Assembly: GCF_000720455.1 (NCBI RefSeq)
Contig: NZ_JOAK01000013.1
Location: 1-64,000 of the forward strand
DNA: 64,000 nucleotides
DNA from: Streptomyces virginiae
GTDB lineage: Bacteria > Actinomycetota > Actinomycetes > Streptomycetales > Streptomycetaceae
Direction of reading: 5' to 3'
Shown: positions 46,279 to 58,273 of the stretch, in pieces
How the letters are laid out: every line of letters starts with the position of its first letter
Numbering within the stretch: position 1 is the first letter of the stretch
The notes under the pieces: model-generated
What the model saw: the letters and a program-made list of their open reading frames with translations, nothing else
Told to the model about the DNA's origin: nothing
Databases searched by the model: none
Translations under genes and position numbers: made by a program

Positions 46279-47487
46279 ATGGCCGACCGGGTCACGGTGA
46301 TCGGCTGGGACGGTTCGCCCCTGACCTCGGCCGCCCGGTCCGCGCTCTCCGCCGCCACCCTCGTGGCCGGAGCCGCCCACCACCTCGCCCTCCCCGAAGT
46401 CCCGCCCACCGCCGAACGCATCCGCCTCGGCAGCCTGGGCCTCGCCGCCCGCCGCATCGCCGGCCACCGCGGCACCGCGGTGGTGTTCGCCGACGGCGAC
46501 CCCGGCTTCTTCGGCGTCGTACGCACCCTGCGCGCCCCGGAGCACGGCCTGGAGGTCGAGGTCGTCCCCGCCGTCTCCTCCGTCGCGGCCGCCTTCGCCC
46601 GCGCCGGCATGCCCTGGGACGACGCCCAGGTGGTCGTCGCCCACCCCCGCACCCTGCGGCGCGCCGTCAACGTCTGCCGCGCCCACCCCAAGGTCGCCGT
46701 CCTCACCTCGCCCGGCGCCGGCCCCGCCGAACTCGCCCTGCTCCTCGACGGGGTCCACCGCACCTTCGTCGTCTGCGAGGAACTCGGCACGGACCGCGAG
46801 CAGGTGAGCGTCCTCACCTCCGACAAGGCCGCCGACCACAGCTGGCGCGACCCGAACGTCGTCATCGTCATCGGCGGCGCGGGCCAGGCCCCGGCCGCCG
46901 ACCCCGGCTGGCTGCTCGGCCAGAGCGCGGCCCACTCCGCCGACCGCGGCTGGGCCCGCCCGCAGACCGGCGCGGGGGAGGGCGAGGGGGAGTCTGCACT
47001 GCTGCACGCGGCCCAACTCGCCCGGCTCGGCCCGCGTACCGGCGACCTCGTCTGGGACATCGGCACCGGATCCGGCGGCGTGGCCGTGGACGCGGCCGCC
47101 CTCGGCGCGGCCGTGATCGCCGTGGACGCCGCCCCCGGGGCCCGCGAGCGCGTGACCGCCGCCGCCCGCAAGCGAGGAGTGCAGCTGCAGTTCGTCGCCG
47201 GGCGCGCCCCGCACGTCCTGGAGAACCTGCCCGAACCCGACGTCGTCCGCGTCGGCGGCGGCGGCGCCGAGGTCGTCGCGGCCGTCGCCGACCGGCGCCC
47301 CGAACGGATCGTCAGCCACGCCTCCACCCGGGACGAGGCGGAGGCCATCGGCCGCGTACTCACCGAACACGGTTACGACGTCGAGTGCGCCCTCCTCCAG
47401 GCCGTCGGCCTCGACCCCCGCACCTGGGCCGAACAGGACCGTTCCGTGGTGTTCCTCCTGGCAGCTCAGCGCCCTGTCGCCCGCTGA
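46279..47487 (+). CDS. cobL: Precorrin-6Y C5,15-methyltransferase (decarboxylating)
   Basis: A 402-residue bifunctional corrin enzyme. The N-terminal half (about 1-205) is CbiE-like, a tetrapyrrole methylase (VTVIGWDGSPLTS, GDPGFFGVVRTL); the C-terminal half (about 230-402) is CbiT-like with the SAM motif WDIGTGSGGVAVDAA. Together they methylate C5 and C15 and decarboxylate ring C in cobalamin synthesis. ATG 46279 has AGGAG upstream. It starts the cob group here. Confidence 0.93.
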   Translation: MADRVTVIGWDGSPLTSAARSALSAATLVAGAAHHLALPEVPPTAERIRLGSLGLAARRIAGHRGTAVVFADGDPGFFGVVRTLRAPEHGLEVEVVPAVSSVAAAFARAGMPWDDAQVVVAHPRTLRRAVNVCRAHPKVAVLTSPGAGPAELALLLDGVHRTFVVCEELGTDREQVSVLTSDKAADHSWRDPNVVIVIGGAGQAPAADPGWLLGQSAAHSADRGWARPQTGAGEGEGESALLHAAQLARLGPRTGDLVWDIGTGSGGVAVDAAALGAAVIAVDAAPGARERVTAAARKRGVQLQFVAGRAPHVLENLPEPDVVRVGGGGAEVVAAVADRRPERIVSHASTRDEAEAIGRVLTEHGYDVECALLQAVGLDPRTWAEQDRSVVFLLAAQRPVAR

Positions 47488-47760
47488 GACGAGGGGCGGG
47501 TAGGCTGGCCGATCGTCGTACTGCGCGGACGTTCCGGGCATCGCGACACGGCCTGGACGCGCGACGTGGCGCAGTCCACAGAGGACCGTGGTGGTTATGG
47601 CCGCCACGATCGCTAACGGGCGCGACAATGCTTACTGGTTGTCGCGCAGGCGCACGTGAGACGGACTCGTCGCACCCGCGACACCGCACGGCAACTCCGC
47701 TCGGAGGCCTCGTGGGCGACCGGGTGATCGAAGAGGCAACACGATGGGCGAGGGGTAAGC
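47488..47760 (+). other. Spacer before the BluB-CobT gene
   Basis: A 273-nt gap. It contains a hairpin CGCGACAA/TTGTCGCG (47621-47628 with 47639-47646). I looked for a cobalamin riboswitch (B12 box) and do not see a convincing one. GAGGGG precedes ATG 47761. Confidence 0.45.
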
Positions 47761-50979
<3,219 letters not shown>

Positions 50980-50980
50980 G

Positions 50981-51013
50981 CCCCACGGATCCGCGGTACG
51001 GGGTGCCGTGGGG
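50981..51013 (+). terminator. Candidate terminator after the BluB-CobT gene
   Basis: CCCCACGG (50981-50988) with CCGTGGGG (51006-51013), perfect 8 bp with a 17-nt loop, two bases after the stop. Confidence 0.55.
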
Positions 51014-51196
51014 TTGAGGACACTCAGGGAGGTCCCGCAGGCCGAGCGAACCCGCCGCCGGGCGGCGGGCCGGTCCGGCTCGGGGTGCGCGAGCCGAGGA
51101 GACCTGCCGGTGGGGCACCGCCCCACCGCGAAGCCGCCCCGAACCCCCGCCCTCCGGGCCGGGACACCGGGCCGGCGCTTCCGCCCGCCGGAACCC
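51014..51196. other. Non-coding GC-rich spacer
   Basis: Part of the 439-nt gap before the cysG-like gene. It contains the sequence CGCCCTCCGGGCCGGG near 51148, which recurs about 48 nt on, next to the palindromic repeat. No coding signal or RNA fold beyond local GC-rich pairing. Confidence 0.5.
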
Positions 51197-51280
51197 GCCC
51201 TCCGGGCCGGGGCGCAGCCCCGTAACCCCAGCCCCGCCGGCGTTTGAGGCGCGGGGTCCGGGGCGGAGCCCCGGGAGGCC
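51197..51280. repeat. REP-like palindromic repeat
   Basis: Contains CCCCGC...GCGGGG (51232-51256) around the core GCGTTTGAGG, then CCGGGGC-GGA-GCCCCGG (51258-51274). I recognise this as a repeat type scattered in Streptomyces intergenic regions. It may fold as a terminator or mRNA-end structure. Copy number must be checked genome-wide. Confidence 0.6.
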
Positions 51281-51418
51281 GGGCGCGGCCCCCGTCCGCG
51301 CTACGGGACGGCCCGCGCCGTATGGTGGACCCGCACCGGATCACCGCACGTCAGTACACCGCCGCTCCAGCGCCGCAGCGGCACGCTCAGAACCGCCGCC
51401 CTCAGGAGCCGCACCGCC

Positions 51419-52654
51419 ATGGCCGACACCCCCGCCTACCCCGTAGGACTCCGCCTCGCCGGCCGCCGCGTCGTCGTCATCGGCGGTGGCCAGGTCGCCC
51501 AGCGCCGCCTCCCGGCGCTCATCGCGGCCGGCGCCGACGTCCTGCTCGTCTCGCCCTCCGCCACCCCCTCCGTGGACGCCATGGCCGAGACCGGCGAGAT
51601 CCTCTGGGAGCGCCGCCGCTACCAGGACGGCGACCTCGCCGGTGCCTGGTACGCCCTCATCGCCACGCAGCACCGCGACGTCAACGAGCGGGCCTCCGCC
51701 GAGGCCGAGCGCGAGCGCGTCTGGTGCGTCCGCGCCGACGACGCCTCCGCGGCCACCGCCTGGACCCCGGCCACCGGACGCATCGAGGGCGTCACCGTCG
51801 CCGTGCTGACGGGCAACGACCCGCGCCGCAGCGCCGCCGTGCGCGACGCCGTGATCGAGGGCCTGCGCGACGGCAGCCTCGCCGCCCCCGGGCACCGCCA
51901 CAAGTCCACCCCCGGCGTCGCCCTCGTCGGTGGTGGTCCCGGCGACCCCGACCTGATCACCGTGCGCGGCCGCCGCCTCCTCGCCGAGGCCGACGTGGTC
52001 ATCGCCGACCGGCTCGGCCCCCGCGACCTGCTCGACGAACTCCCCCCGCACGTCGAGGTCATCGACGCCGCGAAGATCCCGTACGGCCGGTTCATGGCCC
52101 AGGAGGCCATCAACAACGCGCTGATCGAGCACGCCAAGGCCGGCAAGGCCGTGGTCCGGCTCAAGGGCGGCGACCCGTACGTCTTCGGACGGGGGATGGA
52201 GGAACTCCAGGCCCTCGCCGAGGAGGGGATCCCCTGCACCGTCGTGCCCGGCATCTCCAGCTCCATCTCGGTGCCCGCGGCCGTCGGCATCCCGGTCACC
52301 CACCGTGGCGTGGCCCACGAGTTCACCGTGGTCAGCGGCCACGTCGGCCCCGACGACCCGCGGTCCCTCGTGGACTGGGCCTCCCTCGCCAAGCTCACCG
52401 GCACCCTGGTGGTCCTGATGGGAGTCGACAAGATCGGCCTGATCGCCGAGGCGCTCGTCCGGCACGGCCGCTCCGCCGACACCCCCGTCGCCGTCGTCCA
52501 GGAGGGCACCACCGCCACCCAGCGCCGCGTGGACGCCACCCTCGCCACGGTCGGCGAGAGGGTCCGCGCCGAGGAGGTCCGCCCGCCCGCGGTCATCGTC
52601 ATCGGCGAGGTGGTCCGTGTCGGAACCCCGGACCTTCCCACCACCAGCGCCTGA
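51419..52654 (+). CDS. cysG: Uroporphyrinogen-III C-methyltransferase / precorrin-2 dehydrogenase
   Basis: A 411-residue fusion. The N-terminal domain (about 1-165) is the NAD-dependent precorrin-2 dehydrogenase type (RVVVIGGGQVAQRRLPALI); the C-terminal SUMT domain (about 170-400) shows LVGGGPGDPDLITVRGRR, VVRLKGGDPYVFGRG and GIPVTHRG. It makes precorrin-2 and then sirohydrochlorin, feeding siroheme and cobalamin. Product could also be called cobA. ATG 51419; GGAG lies 8-11 nt upstream. Confidence 0.92.
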   Translation: MADTPAYPVGLRLAGRRVVVIGGGQVAQRRLPALIAAGADVLLVSPSATPSVDAMAETGEILWERRRYQDGDLAGAWYALIATQHRDVNERASAEAERERVWCVRADDASAATAWTPATGRIEGVTVAVLTGNDPRRSAAVRDAVIEGLRDGSLAAPGHRHKSTPGVALVGGGPGDPDLITVRGRRLLAEADVVIADRLGPRDLLDELPPHVEVIDAAKIPYGRFMAQEAINNALIEHAKAGKAVVRLKGGDPYVFGRGMEELQALAEEGIPCTVVPGISSSISVPAAVGIPVTHRGVAHEFTVVSGHVGPDDPRSLVDWASLAKLTGTLVVLMGVDKIGLIAEALVRHGRSADTPVAVVQEGTTATQRRVDATLATVGERVRAEEVRPPAVIVIGEVVRVGTPDLPTTSA

Positions 52655-52696
52655 CAGGCCGTTGGCACCGCACCCAGGACAAGGCAGTATCACCCT

Positions 52697-53506
52697 GTGG
52701 CTGATCTCATCACCATCACCGACCCCGACGACCCGCGCCTGCGCGACTACACGGGCCTGACCGACGTCGAACTGCGGCGCAGGCGGGAGCCCGCGGAGGG
52801 CCTCTTCATCGCCGAGGGCGAGAAGGTCATCAGACGGGCCAAGGACGCCGGGTACGAGATGCGCTCGATGCTGCTCTCCGCCAAGTGGGTCGACGTCATG
52901 CGCGACGTCATCGACGAGCTCCCGGCACCGGTCTACGCCGTCAGCCCCGACCTCGCCGAACGCGTCACCGGCTACCACGTGCACCGCGGGGCCCTCGCCT
53001 CCATGCAGCGCAAGCCGCTGCCCACGGCCGAGGAACTCCTCGCCACGACCCGCCGCGTGGTCGTCATGGAAGCGGTCAACGACCACACCAACATCGGGGC
53101 CATCTTCCGCAGCGCCGCCGCCCTCGGCATGGACGCGGTGCTGCTGTCGCCCGACTGCGCCGACCCGCTCTACCGGCGCTCGGTGAAGGTCTCCATGGGC
53201 GCGGTGTTCTCCGTGCCCTACGCCCGGCTGGAGGCCTGGCCCAAGAGCCTGGACTCGGTGCGCGAGGCCGGCTTCAAGCTGCTGGCGCTGACCCCGCACG
53301 AGAAGGCGACGCCGATCGAGGTGGCCGCTCCGCAGTCCCTGGAGCGGGTCGCCCTGATGCTCGGCGCCGAGGGCGACGGCCTGTCCACGCAGGCACTGGT
53401 CGCCTCCGACGAGTGGGTGCGCATCCCCATGGCCCACGGTGTGGACTCGCTGAACGTGGGTGCCGCCGCGGCGGTCGCCTTCTACGCGGTGGCCCAGGGC
53501 CGGTAG
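52697..53506 (+). CDS. TrmH-family RNA methyltransferase
   Basis: A 269-residue SpoU-class methyltransferase, the second in this window. The substrate domain (GLFIAEGEKVIRRAKDAG) precedes motifs EAVNDHTNIGAIFRSAAA, LMLGAEGDGLS and DSLNVGAAAAVAF. Target RNA unknown. CAGTAT ends 6 nt before GTG 52697, suggesting a leaderless transcript rather than readthrough from cysG. Confidence 0.9.
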   Translation: MADLITITDPDDPRLRDYTGLTDVELRRRREPAEGLFIAEGEKVIRRAKDAGYEMRSMLLSAKWVDVMRDVIDELPAPVYAVSPDLAERVTGYHVHRGALASMQRKPLPTAEELLATTRRVVVMEAVNDHTNIGAIFRSAAALGMDAVLLSPDCADPLYRRSVKVSMGAVFSVPYARLEAWPKSLDSVREAGFKLLALTPHEKATPIEVAAPQSLERVALMLGAEGDGLSTQALVASDEWVRIPMAHGVDSLNVGAAAAVAFYAVAQGR

Positions 53507-53513
53507 GGGCGCG

Positions 53514-54710
53514 TTACAGCTTCTGCGCGGCAGCGATGCCCAGCGCCACGATCAGCGTGACCACGATGAACACGATCAGGCGCTGGCGCATCAGTCTCGG
53601 GTCCGGCCGCGAGGGGCGCCGTCCCGTACCCGTCGTCCTGGGCGCCGGGCGGCCGCCCGTGCGTCCCGCGGTCGGCCGGGAGGACGGGCCGCCGGGATTG
53701 CGCGGGTTGCGCGAGGAGGACGGCCGAGAGTGCGGGCCGCCGGGCGCGCCGCCCTGCACCGCCCTGGGCGCGCTGCCGCCCGTACGACGCTCCGCACGCT
53801 GCTCCGCGTGGTCCGGTCCCTCGGGCAGCCGTCCCGTCGGCCGCTCGGTCCGTGCCCGCTGCGCCGGCGGGCGGCCGTCCGAGAGCCCCTGCGCCTCGCG
53901 GGCCGCGATCTCCTTGAGGCGCATCGACAGCTGGAGCGTGCTGGGCCGCTCCTCGGGGTCCTTGGCCAGGCAGGCCCGTACGAGGGGCGCCAGGGCGTCC
54001 GGGACGCCCTGCAGGTGTGGTTCCTCGTGCACCACGCGGTACAGCATGACCTCGGAACTGCCGTGCCCGAAGGGCGAGTCGGCGGTCGCCGCGTAGGCGA
54101 GGGTGGCACCGAGCGCGAAGACGTCGGTGGCCGGGGTGACGGCGGCGCCCCGCACCTGCTCGGGCGCGAGGAACCCGGGGGAGCCGACGGCCGTACCCAC
54201 ATGGGTGAGGGTGCTCGCCCCGGTCGCCCAGGCGATGCCGAAGTCGATGATCCGCGGGCCCTTGGGGGACAGCAGGATGTTCGAGGGCTTCAGGTCCCGG
54301 TGGACGACCCCCGCCTCGTGGACGGCGACCAGCCCCTCGGAGAGCGCGGCGCCGACGGCGGCGATCTGCGAGGCCGTCAGGGGGCCCTCCTCGGCCACCT
54401 TGTCGTGCAGCGAGGGCCCGGGCACGTACTGGGTGGCGAACCACGGCCGCTCGGCCTCCAGGTCCGCGGCGACCAGGCGCGCCGTGCACCCGCCACGGAT
54501 CCGCCGTGCGGCGGACACCTCGCGGGCGAACCGCGAGCGGAACTCCTGGTCCTCGGCGAGGTCCGGCCGGATGACCTTGAGGGCGACCCGCTGCCCGCGC
54601 CGGTCCGAGCCCAGGTAGACCACGCCCATGCCGCCGGCCCCGAGCCGCCGGTGCAGTCTGAACGAGCCGACGACACGCGGGTCCTCGCGCCGGAGCCGCA
54701 TCATCGCCAT
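53514..54710 (-). CDS. Serine/threonine protein kinase, single-pass membrane
   Basis: A 398-residue Hanks-type kinase. Residues about 16-275 form the kinase domain: glycine loop RRLGAGGMGVVYLG, Lys45, HRDLKPSN (Asp139), DFG (Asp156) and APEQ. A Pro/Arg/Ser-rich linker (about 290-370) leads to one membrane helix (about 376-394) with almost no outer domain, so it lacks a PASTA sensor. ATG 54710 is preceded by GCGGGGTGGA. Substrates unknown. Confidence 0.93.
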   Translation of the reverse strand: MAMMRLRREDPRVVGSFRLHRRLGAGGMGVVYLGSDRRGQRVALKVIRPDLAEDQEFRSRFAREVSAARRIRGGCTARLVAADLEAERPWFATQYVPGPSLHDKVAEEGPLTASQIAAVGAALSEGLVAVHEAGVVHRDLKPSNILLSPKGPRIIDFGIAWATGASTLTHVGTAVGSPGFLAPEQVRGAAVTPATDVFALGATLAYAATADSPFGHGSSEVMLYRVVHEEPHLQGVPDALAPLVRACLAKDPEERPSTLQLSMRLKEIAAREAQGLSDGRPPAQRARTERPTGRLPEGPDHAEQRAERRTGGSAPRAVQGGAPGGPHSRPSSSRNPRNPGGPSSRPTAGRTGGRPAPRTTGTGRRPSRPDPRLMRQRLIVFIVVTLIVALGIAAAQKL

Positions 54711-55007
54711 GTCCACCCCGCTGACGGTCGTCCTGTTGACGTGGCACAGCTTACGGACCATCCGGCATGCGTGCTCAGAGGCCGCGCCCTCGTCGGGAGA
54801 TTCGATTGTCAGTGCGGCACAGCACACTTGAGAGAGTCTCAGGGATCCGGAGCCCGTGTCCGGCCGTGGCCGCCGGCGTGCTCAAACGGCCCTTCACGCA
54901 AGGGGATTGGCGCACCACCGCAGGCCGGCGGGCACCGGAGCGAGCGCCGGAGCCGCCGCGACCCGAGTCGATCTTGCAGATGCCCGGTCGGCGGACACGC
55001 ATGCACG
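54711..55007. other. Intergenic stretch without a gene
   Basis: Left part of the 550-nt gap between the kinase and a small membrane gene. It should carry the kinase promoter on the minus strand. I see no ORF with believable codon use and no RNA fold. Confidence 0.5.
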
Positions 55008-55040
55008 GGAAGTGACGGAAGTGAGGGAAGTCACTACCCT
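55008..55040 (+). promoter_or_regulatory. Three tandem 9-bp repeats with a promoter-like element
   Basis: GGAAGTGAC, GGAAGTGAG and GGAAGTCAC are contiguous at 55008-55034. GTGACG inside them is 17 bp from TACCCT (55035-55040). Tandem direct sites of this sort may bind a regulator in head-to-tail arrangement. Confidence 0.4.
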
Positions 55041-55260
55041 CCGGTCATCCCCTCGGGGAAGACCCCGACGCGAGGGGGACGCTCTCCACCCAGGGGAGTA
55101 CACGGCGTGGCCGCCGTCATCCTCCTGGAGGCCCGGGAATGGGTACGAGGGCATGAGGCCGGCGGACGTCCGCCCGCCTAGTGTTGAGGTCAAGCGGCGG
55201 GTGATGCACTCGTCCCCCGAGGTCAAAAGCCCGCCGCTGCCAGACGACAGGGAGAGGGCC

Positions 55261-55446
55261 ATGGCGGACATCGCACGGCAGGGACGCAAGGCATTCGCGT
55301 TCAACAGCCATGAGTCCGGCACCCGCCACCCACTGGTGGCCGCGGCCATGGTGCTCCCCCTGGCCGCCCTGCTGCTCTTCCTCTTCGGAGGATTCGATCA
55401 GCTGGCGGCGCAGGCGTCGTCCGTGGGCATGATGCCGGGGCGCTGA
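55261..55446 (+). CDS. Small single-pass membrane protein
   Basis: A 61-residue protein with one strong hydrophobic segment (about 27-43, AAMVLPLAALLLFLFGG). ATG 55261 has GGGAGAGGG 3-11 nt upstream; an in-frame ATG 55204 would add 19 residues. TAGTGT at 55179 is a possible -10. Function unknown. Confidence 0.65.
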   Translation: MADIARQGRKAFAFNSHESGTRHPLVAAAMVLPLAALLLFLFGGFDQLAAQASSVGMMPGR

Positions 55447-55534
55447 GCGGCGCCCCGGGCCCGGGAGAGCGGCCCGGGCCGGGACATCGGCCTGTCGTAC
55501 CCCGTGGGGACGGGGGCGCGACGGACGGCAGGTG

Positions 55535-55583
55535 AAGGGTGCTGCCCGTACGACTGGGGAGTCGTACGGGCAGCACCCTTTTT
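55535..55583 (+). terminator. Terminator with 21-bp perfect stem and T-tract
   Basis: Arms 55535-55555 and 55560-55580 with loop GGGG, followed by TTT (five T in a row from 55579). It lies 88 nt after the small membrane gene and blocks transcription toward the tRNA cluster. Confidence 0.9.
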
Positions 55584-55610
55584 GACGTCCGCACACCCGT
55601 GTGGCGGAAC

Positions 55611-55645
55611 GCGAAAGCCCCGGCCGTCGAAACGGCCGGGGCTTT
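55611..55645 (-). terminator. tRNA operon terminator with UUCG tetraloop
   Basis: On the minus strand, AAAGCCCCGGCCGT pairs with ACGGCCGGGGCTTT (55632-55645 and 55614-55627) around loop TTCG, a very stable tetraloop. It lies 8 nt downstream of the last tRNA-Val. Confidence 0.88.
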
Positions 55646-55652
55646 CAGGTGG

Positions 55653-55724
55653 TGCGCGATACTGGGATTGAACCAGTGACCTCTTCCGTGTCAGGGAAGC
55701 GCTCTCCCGCTGAGCTAATCGCGC
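55653..55724 (-). tRNA. tRNA-Val (anticodon GAC)
   Basis: A 72-nt cloverleaf: acceptor GCGCGAT/ATCGCGC, D arm GCTC...GAGC, anticodon stem CTTCC/GGAAG with loop CTGACAC, T arm ACTGG-TTCAATC-CCAGT, discriminator A; CCA not encoded. Reads GUC. Confidence 0.97.
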
Positions 55725-55764
55725 GGGACCGCGGTACGAAACCGCAGGTGGTGCGTGTACTGCG

Positions 55765-55836
55765 TGCGCGATACTGGGATTGAACCAGTGACCTCTTCCG
55801 TGTCAGGGAAGCGCTCTCCCGCTGAGCTAATCGCGC
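55765..55836 (-). tRNA. tRNA-Val (anticodon GAC), second copy
   Basis: Identical in its 72 nt to the first copy, separated by a 40-nt spacer. Part of the Gly-Cys-Val-Val-Val cluster. Confidence 0.97.
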
Positions 55837-55855
55837 GGGGATCCTTGCGGATCAG

Positions 55856-55927
55856 TGGACGATACTGGGATTGAACCAGTGACCTCTTCCGTGTCAGGGA
55901 AGCGCTCTCCCGCTGAGCTAATCGTCC
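55856..55927 (-). tRNA. tRNA-Val (anticodon GAC), variant third copy
   Basis: Same as the other two except that the acceptor stem reads GGACGAT/ATCGTCC, a compensatory double change at two positions. First valine copy in transcription order. Confidence 0.97.
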
Positions 55928-55928
55928 T

Positions 55929-56002
55929 TGGAGGTGGAGACGGGATTTGAACCCGTGTAGACGGCTTTGCAGGCCGTTGCCTCGCCTCTCGGCCACTCCA
56001 CC
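55929..56002 (-). tRNA. tRNA-Cys (anticodon GCA), CCA encoded
   Basis: Acceptor GGTGGAG/CTCCACC, anticodon stem ACGGC/GCCGT with loop CTGCAAA, T arm ACGGG-TTCAAAT-CCCGT, discriminator U, then CCA encoded in the DNA (55929-55931). Body is 71 nt without CCA. Confidence 0.96.
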
Positions 56003-56041
56003 ATGGAGCTGCAGGGGTTCTCGGGAAGATCCCCCACTTCG

Positions 56042-56114
<73 letters not shown>

Positions 56115-56294
56115 AGGTCACCTTGTTCGCTCCGGGGTTTTCCCCCTTCGCTCCCTGGCGACGTGTTGAACTCTAGCGGATTCCCGGGCCAGCTCAAAAA
56201 CGCGTTTCCGCAGCGTGCTGCCGCTCGATCACCACAGGTCACCCGGCCGTCACCGCACCGGCGCCGCCGCGTCGCCGGTCATAGACTCGCAGCC

Positions 56295-57377
56295 GTGCAC
56301 GACCTGCCCCCCATGGCCCGCTTCGGCGGCCTCCTCGCGACCGACCTGCGGGATGTCACCAGTGACCCCGCCGCCCTCGACTCCACCGGCTTCTGGGCGG
56401 TGGCCGCCGACTTCGAAGGGCGGCTCGTCTGCGCGCGTTTCGGGGACGTCCGACCGGACCCCGTACCCGCGCCCGTGCCCGGTACCTGGCACGGTCCCGA
56501 CGCCGACCGCTGGACCTCCTCGCTCGACCGCGCCGCGTACGTCGCCGGAGTACGCCGCATCCGCGAGCACATCGCGGCCGGCGAGGTCTACCAGGCCAAC
56601 CTCTGCCGGGTGATGTCCGCGCCGCTGCCGGACCCGGACCGCGCCGACGTCGACGCCCTCACCGCGCACCTCGCCCGCGGCAACCCCGCACCCTTTGCAG
56701 GAACGATTCGCCTCGCCGCCCACGGCGTGGAGATCGCCACCGCCTCCCCCGAGCTCTTCCTGCGCCGCGACGGCCGCCGGGTCGAGTCCGGACCGATCAA
56801 GGGCACCGGCCGCACCGTCGACGACCTCCTCCCCAAGGACCACGCCGAGAACGTGATGATCGTGGACCTCGTACGCAACGACCTCGGCCGGGTCTGCGCC
56901 ACGGGCTCCGTGTCCGTTCCCGAGCTGTGCGCCGTCGAGGAGCACCCCGGCCTCGTCCACCTCGTCTCCACCGTGAGCGGCGAACTGGCCGACGGCGCAG
57001 GCTGGCCCGAACTCCTCGACGCGACCTTCCCGCCCGGATCCGTCACGGGCGCGCCCAAGTCGTCCGCCCTGCGGATCATCGAAGCCCTGGAGACCGCCCC
57101 GCGCGGCCCCTACTGCGGAGGCATCGGCTGGGTCGACGCGGACCGCGGGGCCGGCGAGCTCGCCGTCGGCATCCGGACCTTCTGGATCGACCGGGCGGCC
57201 CCCGGCGGCCCCCGCCTGCTCTTCGGCACCGGGGCCGGCATCACGTGGGGGTCCGACCCCGACCGCGAGTGGGCGGAGACCGAGCTCAAGGCCGCCCGCC
57301 TGCTGCGGGTCGCGGCGGGCCGGGAGACCAGCGCGACCCAGGGGGCGAACGGCACCACCGGAAGGACAGCACCATGA
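56295..57377 (+). CDS. pabB: Aminodeoxychorismate synthase component I
   Basis: A 360-residue chorismate-utilizing enzyme. The C-terminal chorismate domain has ASPELFLRRDGRRVESGPIKGT, LVRNDLGRVC, FPPGSVTGAPK and YCGGIGWVD. The N-terminus is shorter than in anthranilate synthase. With PabC it makes 4-aminobenzoate for folate; it may pair with a glutamine amidotransferase encoded elsewhere. GTG 56295 lies 7 nt after TAGACT, suggesting leaderless initiation. Stop overlaps pabC by 4 nt. Confidence 0.9.
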   Translation: MHDLPPMARFGGLLATDLRDVTSDPAALDSTGFWAVAADFEGRLVCARFGDVRPDPVPAPVPGTWHGPDADRWTSSLDRAAYVAGVRRIREHIAAGEVYQANLCRVMSAPLPDPDRADVDALTAHLARGNPAPFAGTIRLAAHGVEIATASPELFLRRDGRRVESGPIKGTGRTVDDLLPKDHAENVMIVDLVRNDLGRVCATGSVSVPELCAVEEHPGLVHLVSTVSGELADGAGWPELLDATFPPGSVTGAPKSSALRIIEALETAPRGPYCGGIGWVDADRGAGELAVGIRTFWIDRAAPGGPRLLFGTGAGITWGSDPDREWAETELKAARLLRVAAGRETSATQGANGTTGRTAP

Positions 57378-58201
57378 GAATCTGGCTCGACGGAGCCCTG
57401 CGGGACGTCGACAGCGCGACGGTGTCCGTCCTCGACCACGGGCTCACCGTGGGCGACGGCGTCTTCGAGACGCTCAAGGCCGTCCGCGGCCGGCCCTTCG
57501 CGCTCACCCGCCACCTGGAACGGCTGACCCGCTCGGCCCGGGGCCTCGGCCTCCCCGACCCCGACCTCGACGAGGTGCGGCGCGCCTGCGCCGCCGTCCT
57601 GGAGGCCGAACCGGTCGAGCACGGACGGCTGCGCCTCACCTACACCGGCGGGGTCGCCCCGCTCGGCTCCGACCGGGGCGACGCCGGGACCACCCTGATC
57701 GCCGCCGTCGCCGCGTCCCCGCGCCGCCCGGACACCACCTCCGTCATCACGGTCCCCTGGGTCCGCAACGAGCGCTCCGCCGTGGCCGGCCTGAAGACCA
57801 CCTCGTACGCGGAGAACGTGGTAGCGCTCGCCGCCGCGCACCGGGCCGGAGCCTCCGAGGCGCTGCTGGCCAACACCGTCGGGCGGCTCTGCGAGGGCAC
57901 CGGCTCCAACGTGTTCGTCGTGCTCGACGGGGAACTGCACACCCCGCCCCTGGAATCCGGCTGCCTCGCCGGCATCACCCGTGCCCTCGTCGTCGACTGG
58001 GCCGGCGCCAAGGAGACCGACCTGCCCTTCGAGGTGCTCGCGGACGCCGAGGAGGTCTTCGTGACCTCCTCGCTGCGCGACGCCCAGGCGGTCGTCCGCC
58101 TCGACGGCCGCGAACTCGGAACGGGAGGCGGACCCGGACCCGTCACGGCCGAGGTCATGCGGATCTTCGAGGTGAAGGCCGGCGCGGACCTCGATCCGTG
58201 A
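57374..58201 (+). CDS. pabC: Aminodeoxychorismate lyase (class IV aminotransferase)
   Basis: A 275-residue fold-type IV PLP enzyme. SVLDHGLTVGDGVFETLKA is the family start, the PLP lysine is in GLKTTSYAENVVAL, and GTGSNVFVVLDGEL and ESGCLAGITRALV follow. Position directly after pabB, with ATGA overlap, favours 4-amino-4-deoxychorismate lyase over a branched-chain aminotransferase. Confidence 0.9.
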   Translation: MRIWLDGALRDVDSATVSVLDHGLTVGDGVFETLKAVRGRPFALTRHLERLTRSARGLGLPDPDLDEVRRACAAVLEAEPVEHGRLRLTYTGGVAPLGSDRGDAGTTLIAAVAASPRRPDTTSVITVPWVRNERSAVAGLKTTSYAENVVALAAAHRAGASEALLANTVGRLCEGTGSNVFVVLDGELHTPPLESGCLAGITRALVVDWAGAKETDLPFEVLADAEEVFVTSSLRDAQAVVRLDGRELGTGGGPGPVTAEVMRIFEVKAGADLDP

Positions 58202-58273
58202 ACACCGGTCCGCACACACCGGTCTGCGACGCACCGGTGACGTGGAGCCGCGGGGCAGGTAGAACTCCAAGTG

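Noticed and set aside
47488..47760. Cobalamin riboswitch before the BluB-CobT gene
   Set aside because: I see no convincing B12 box or surrounding conserved helices; only one 8-bp hairpin is present. A covariance-model search would settle it.
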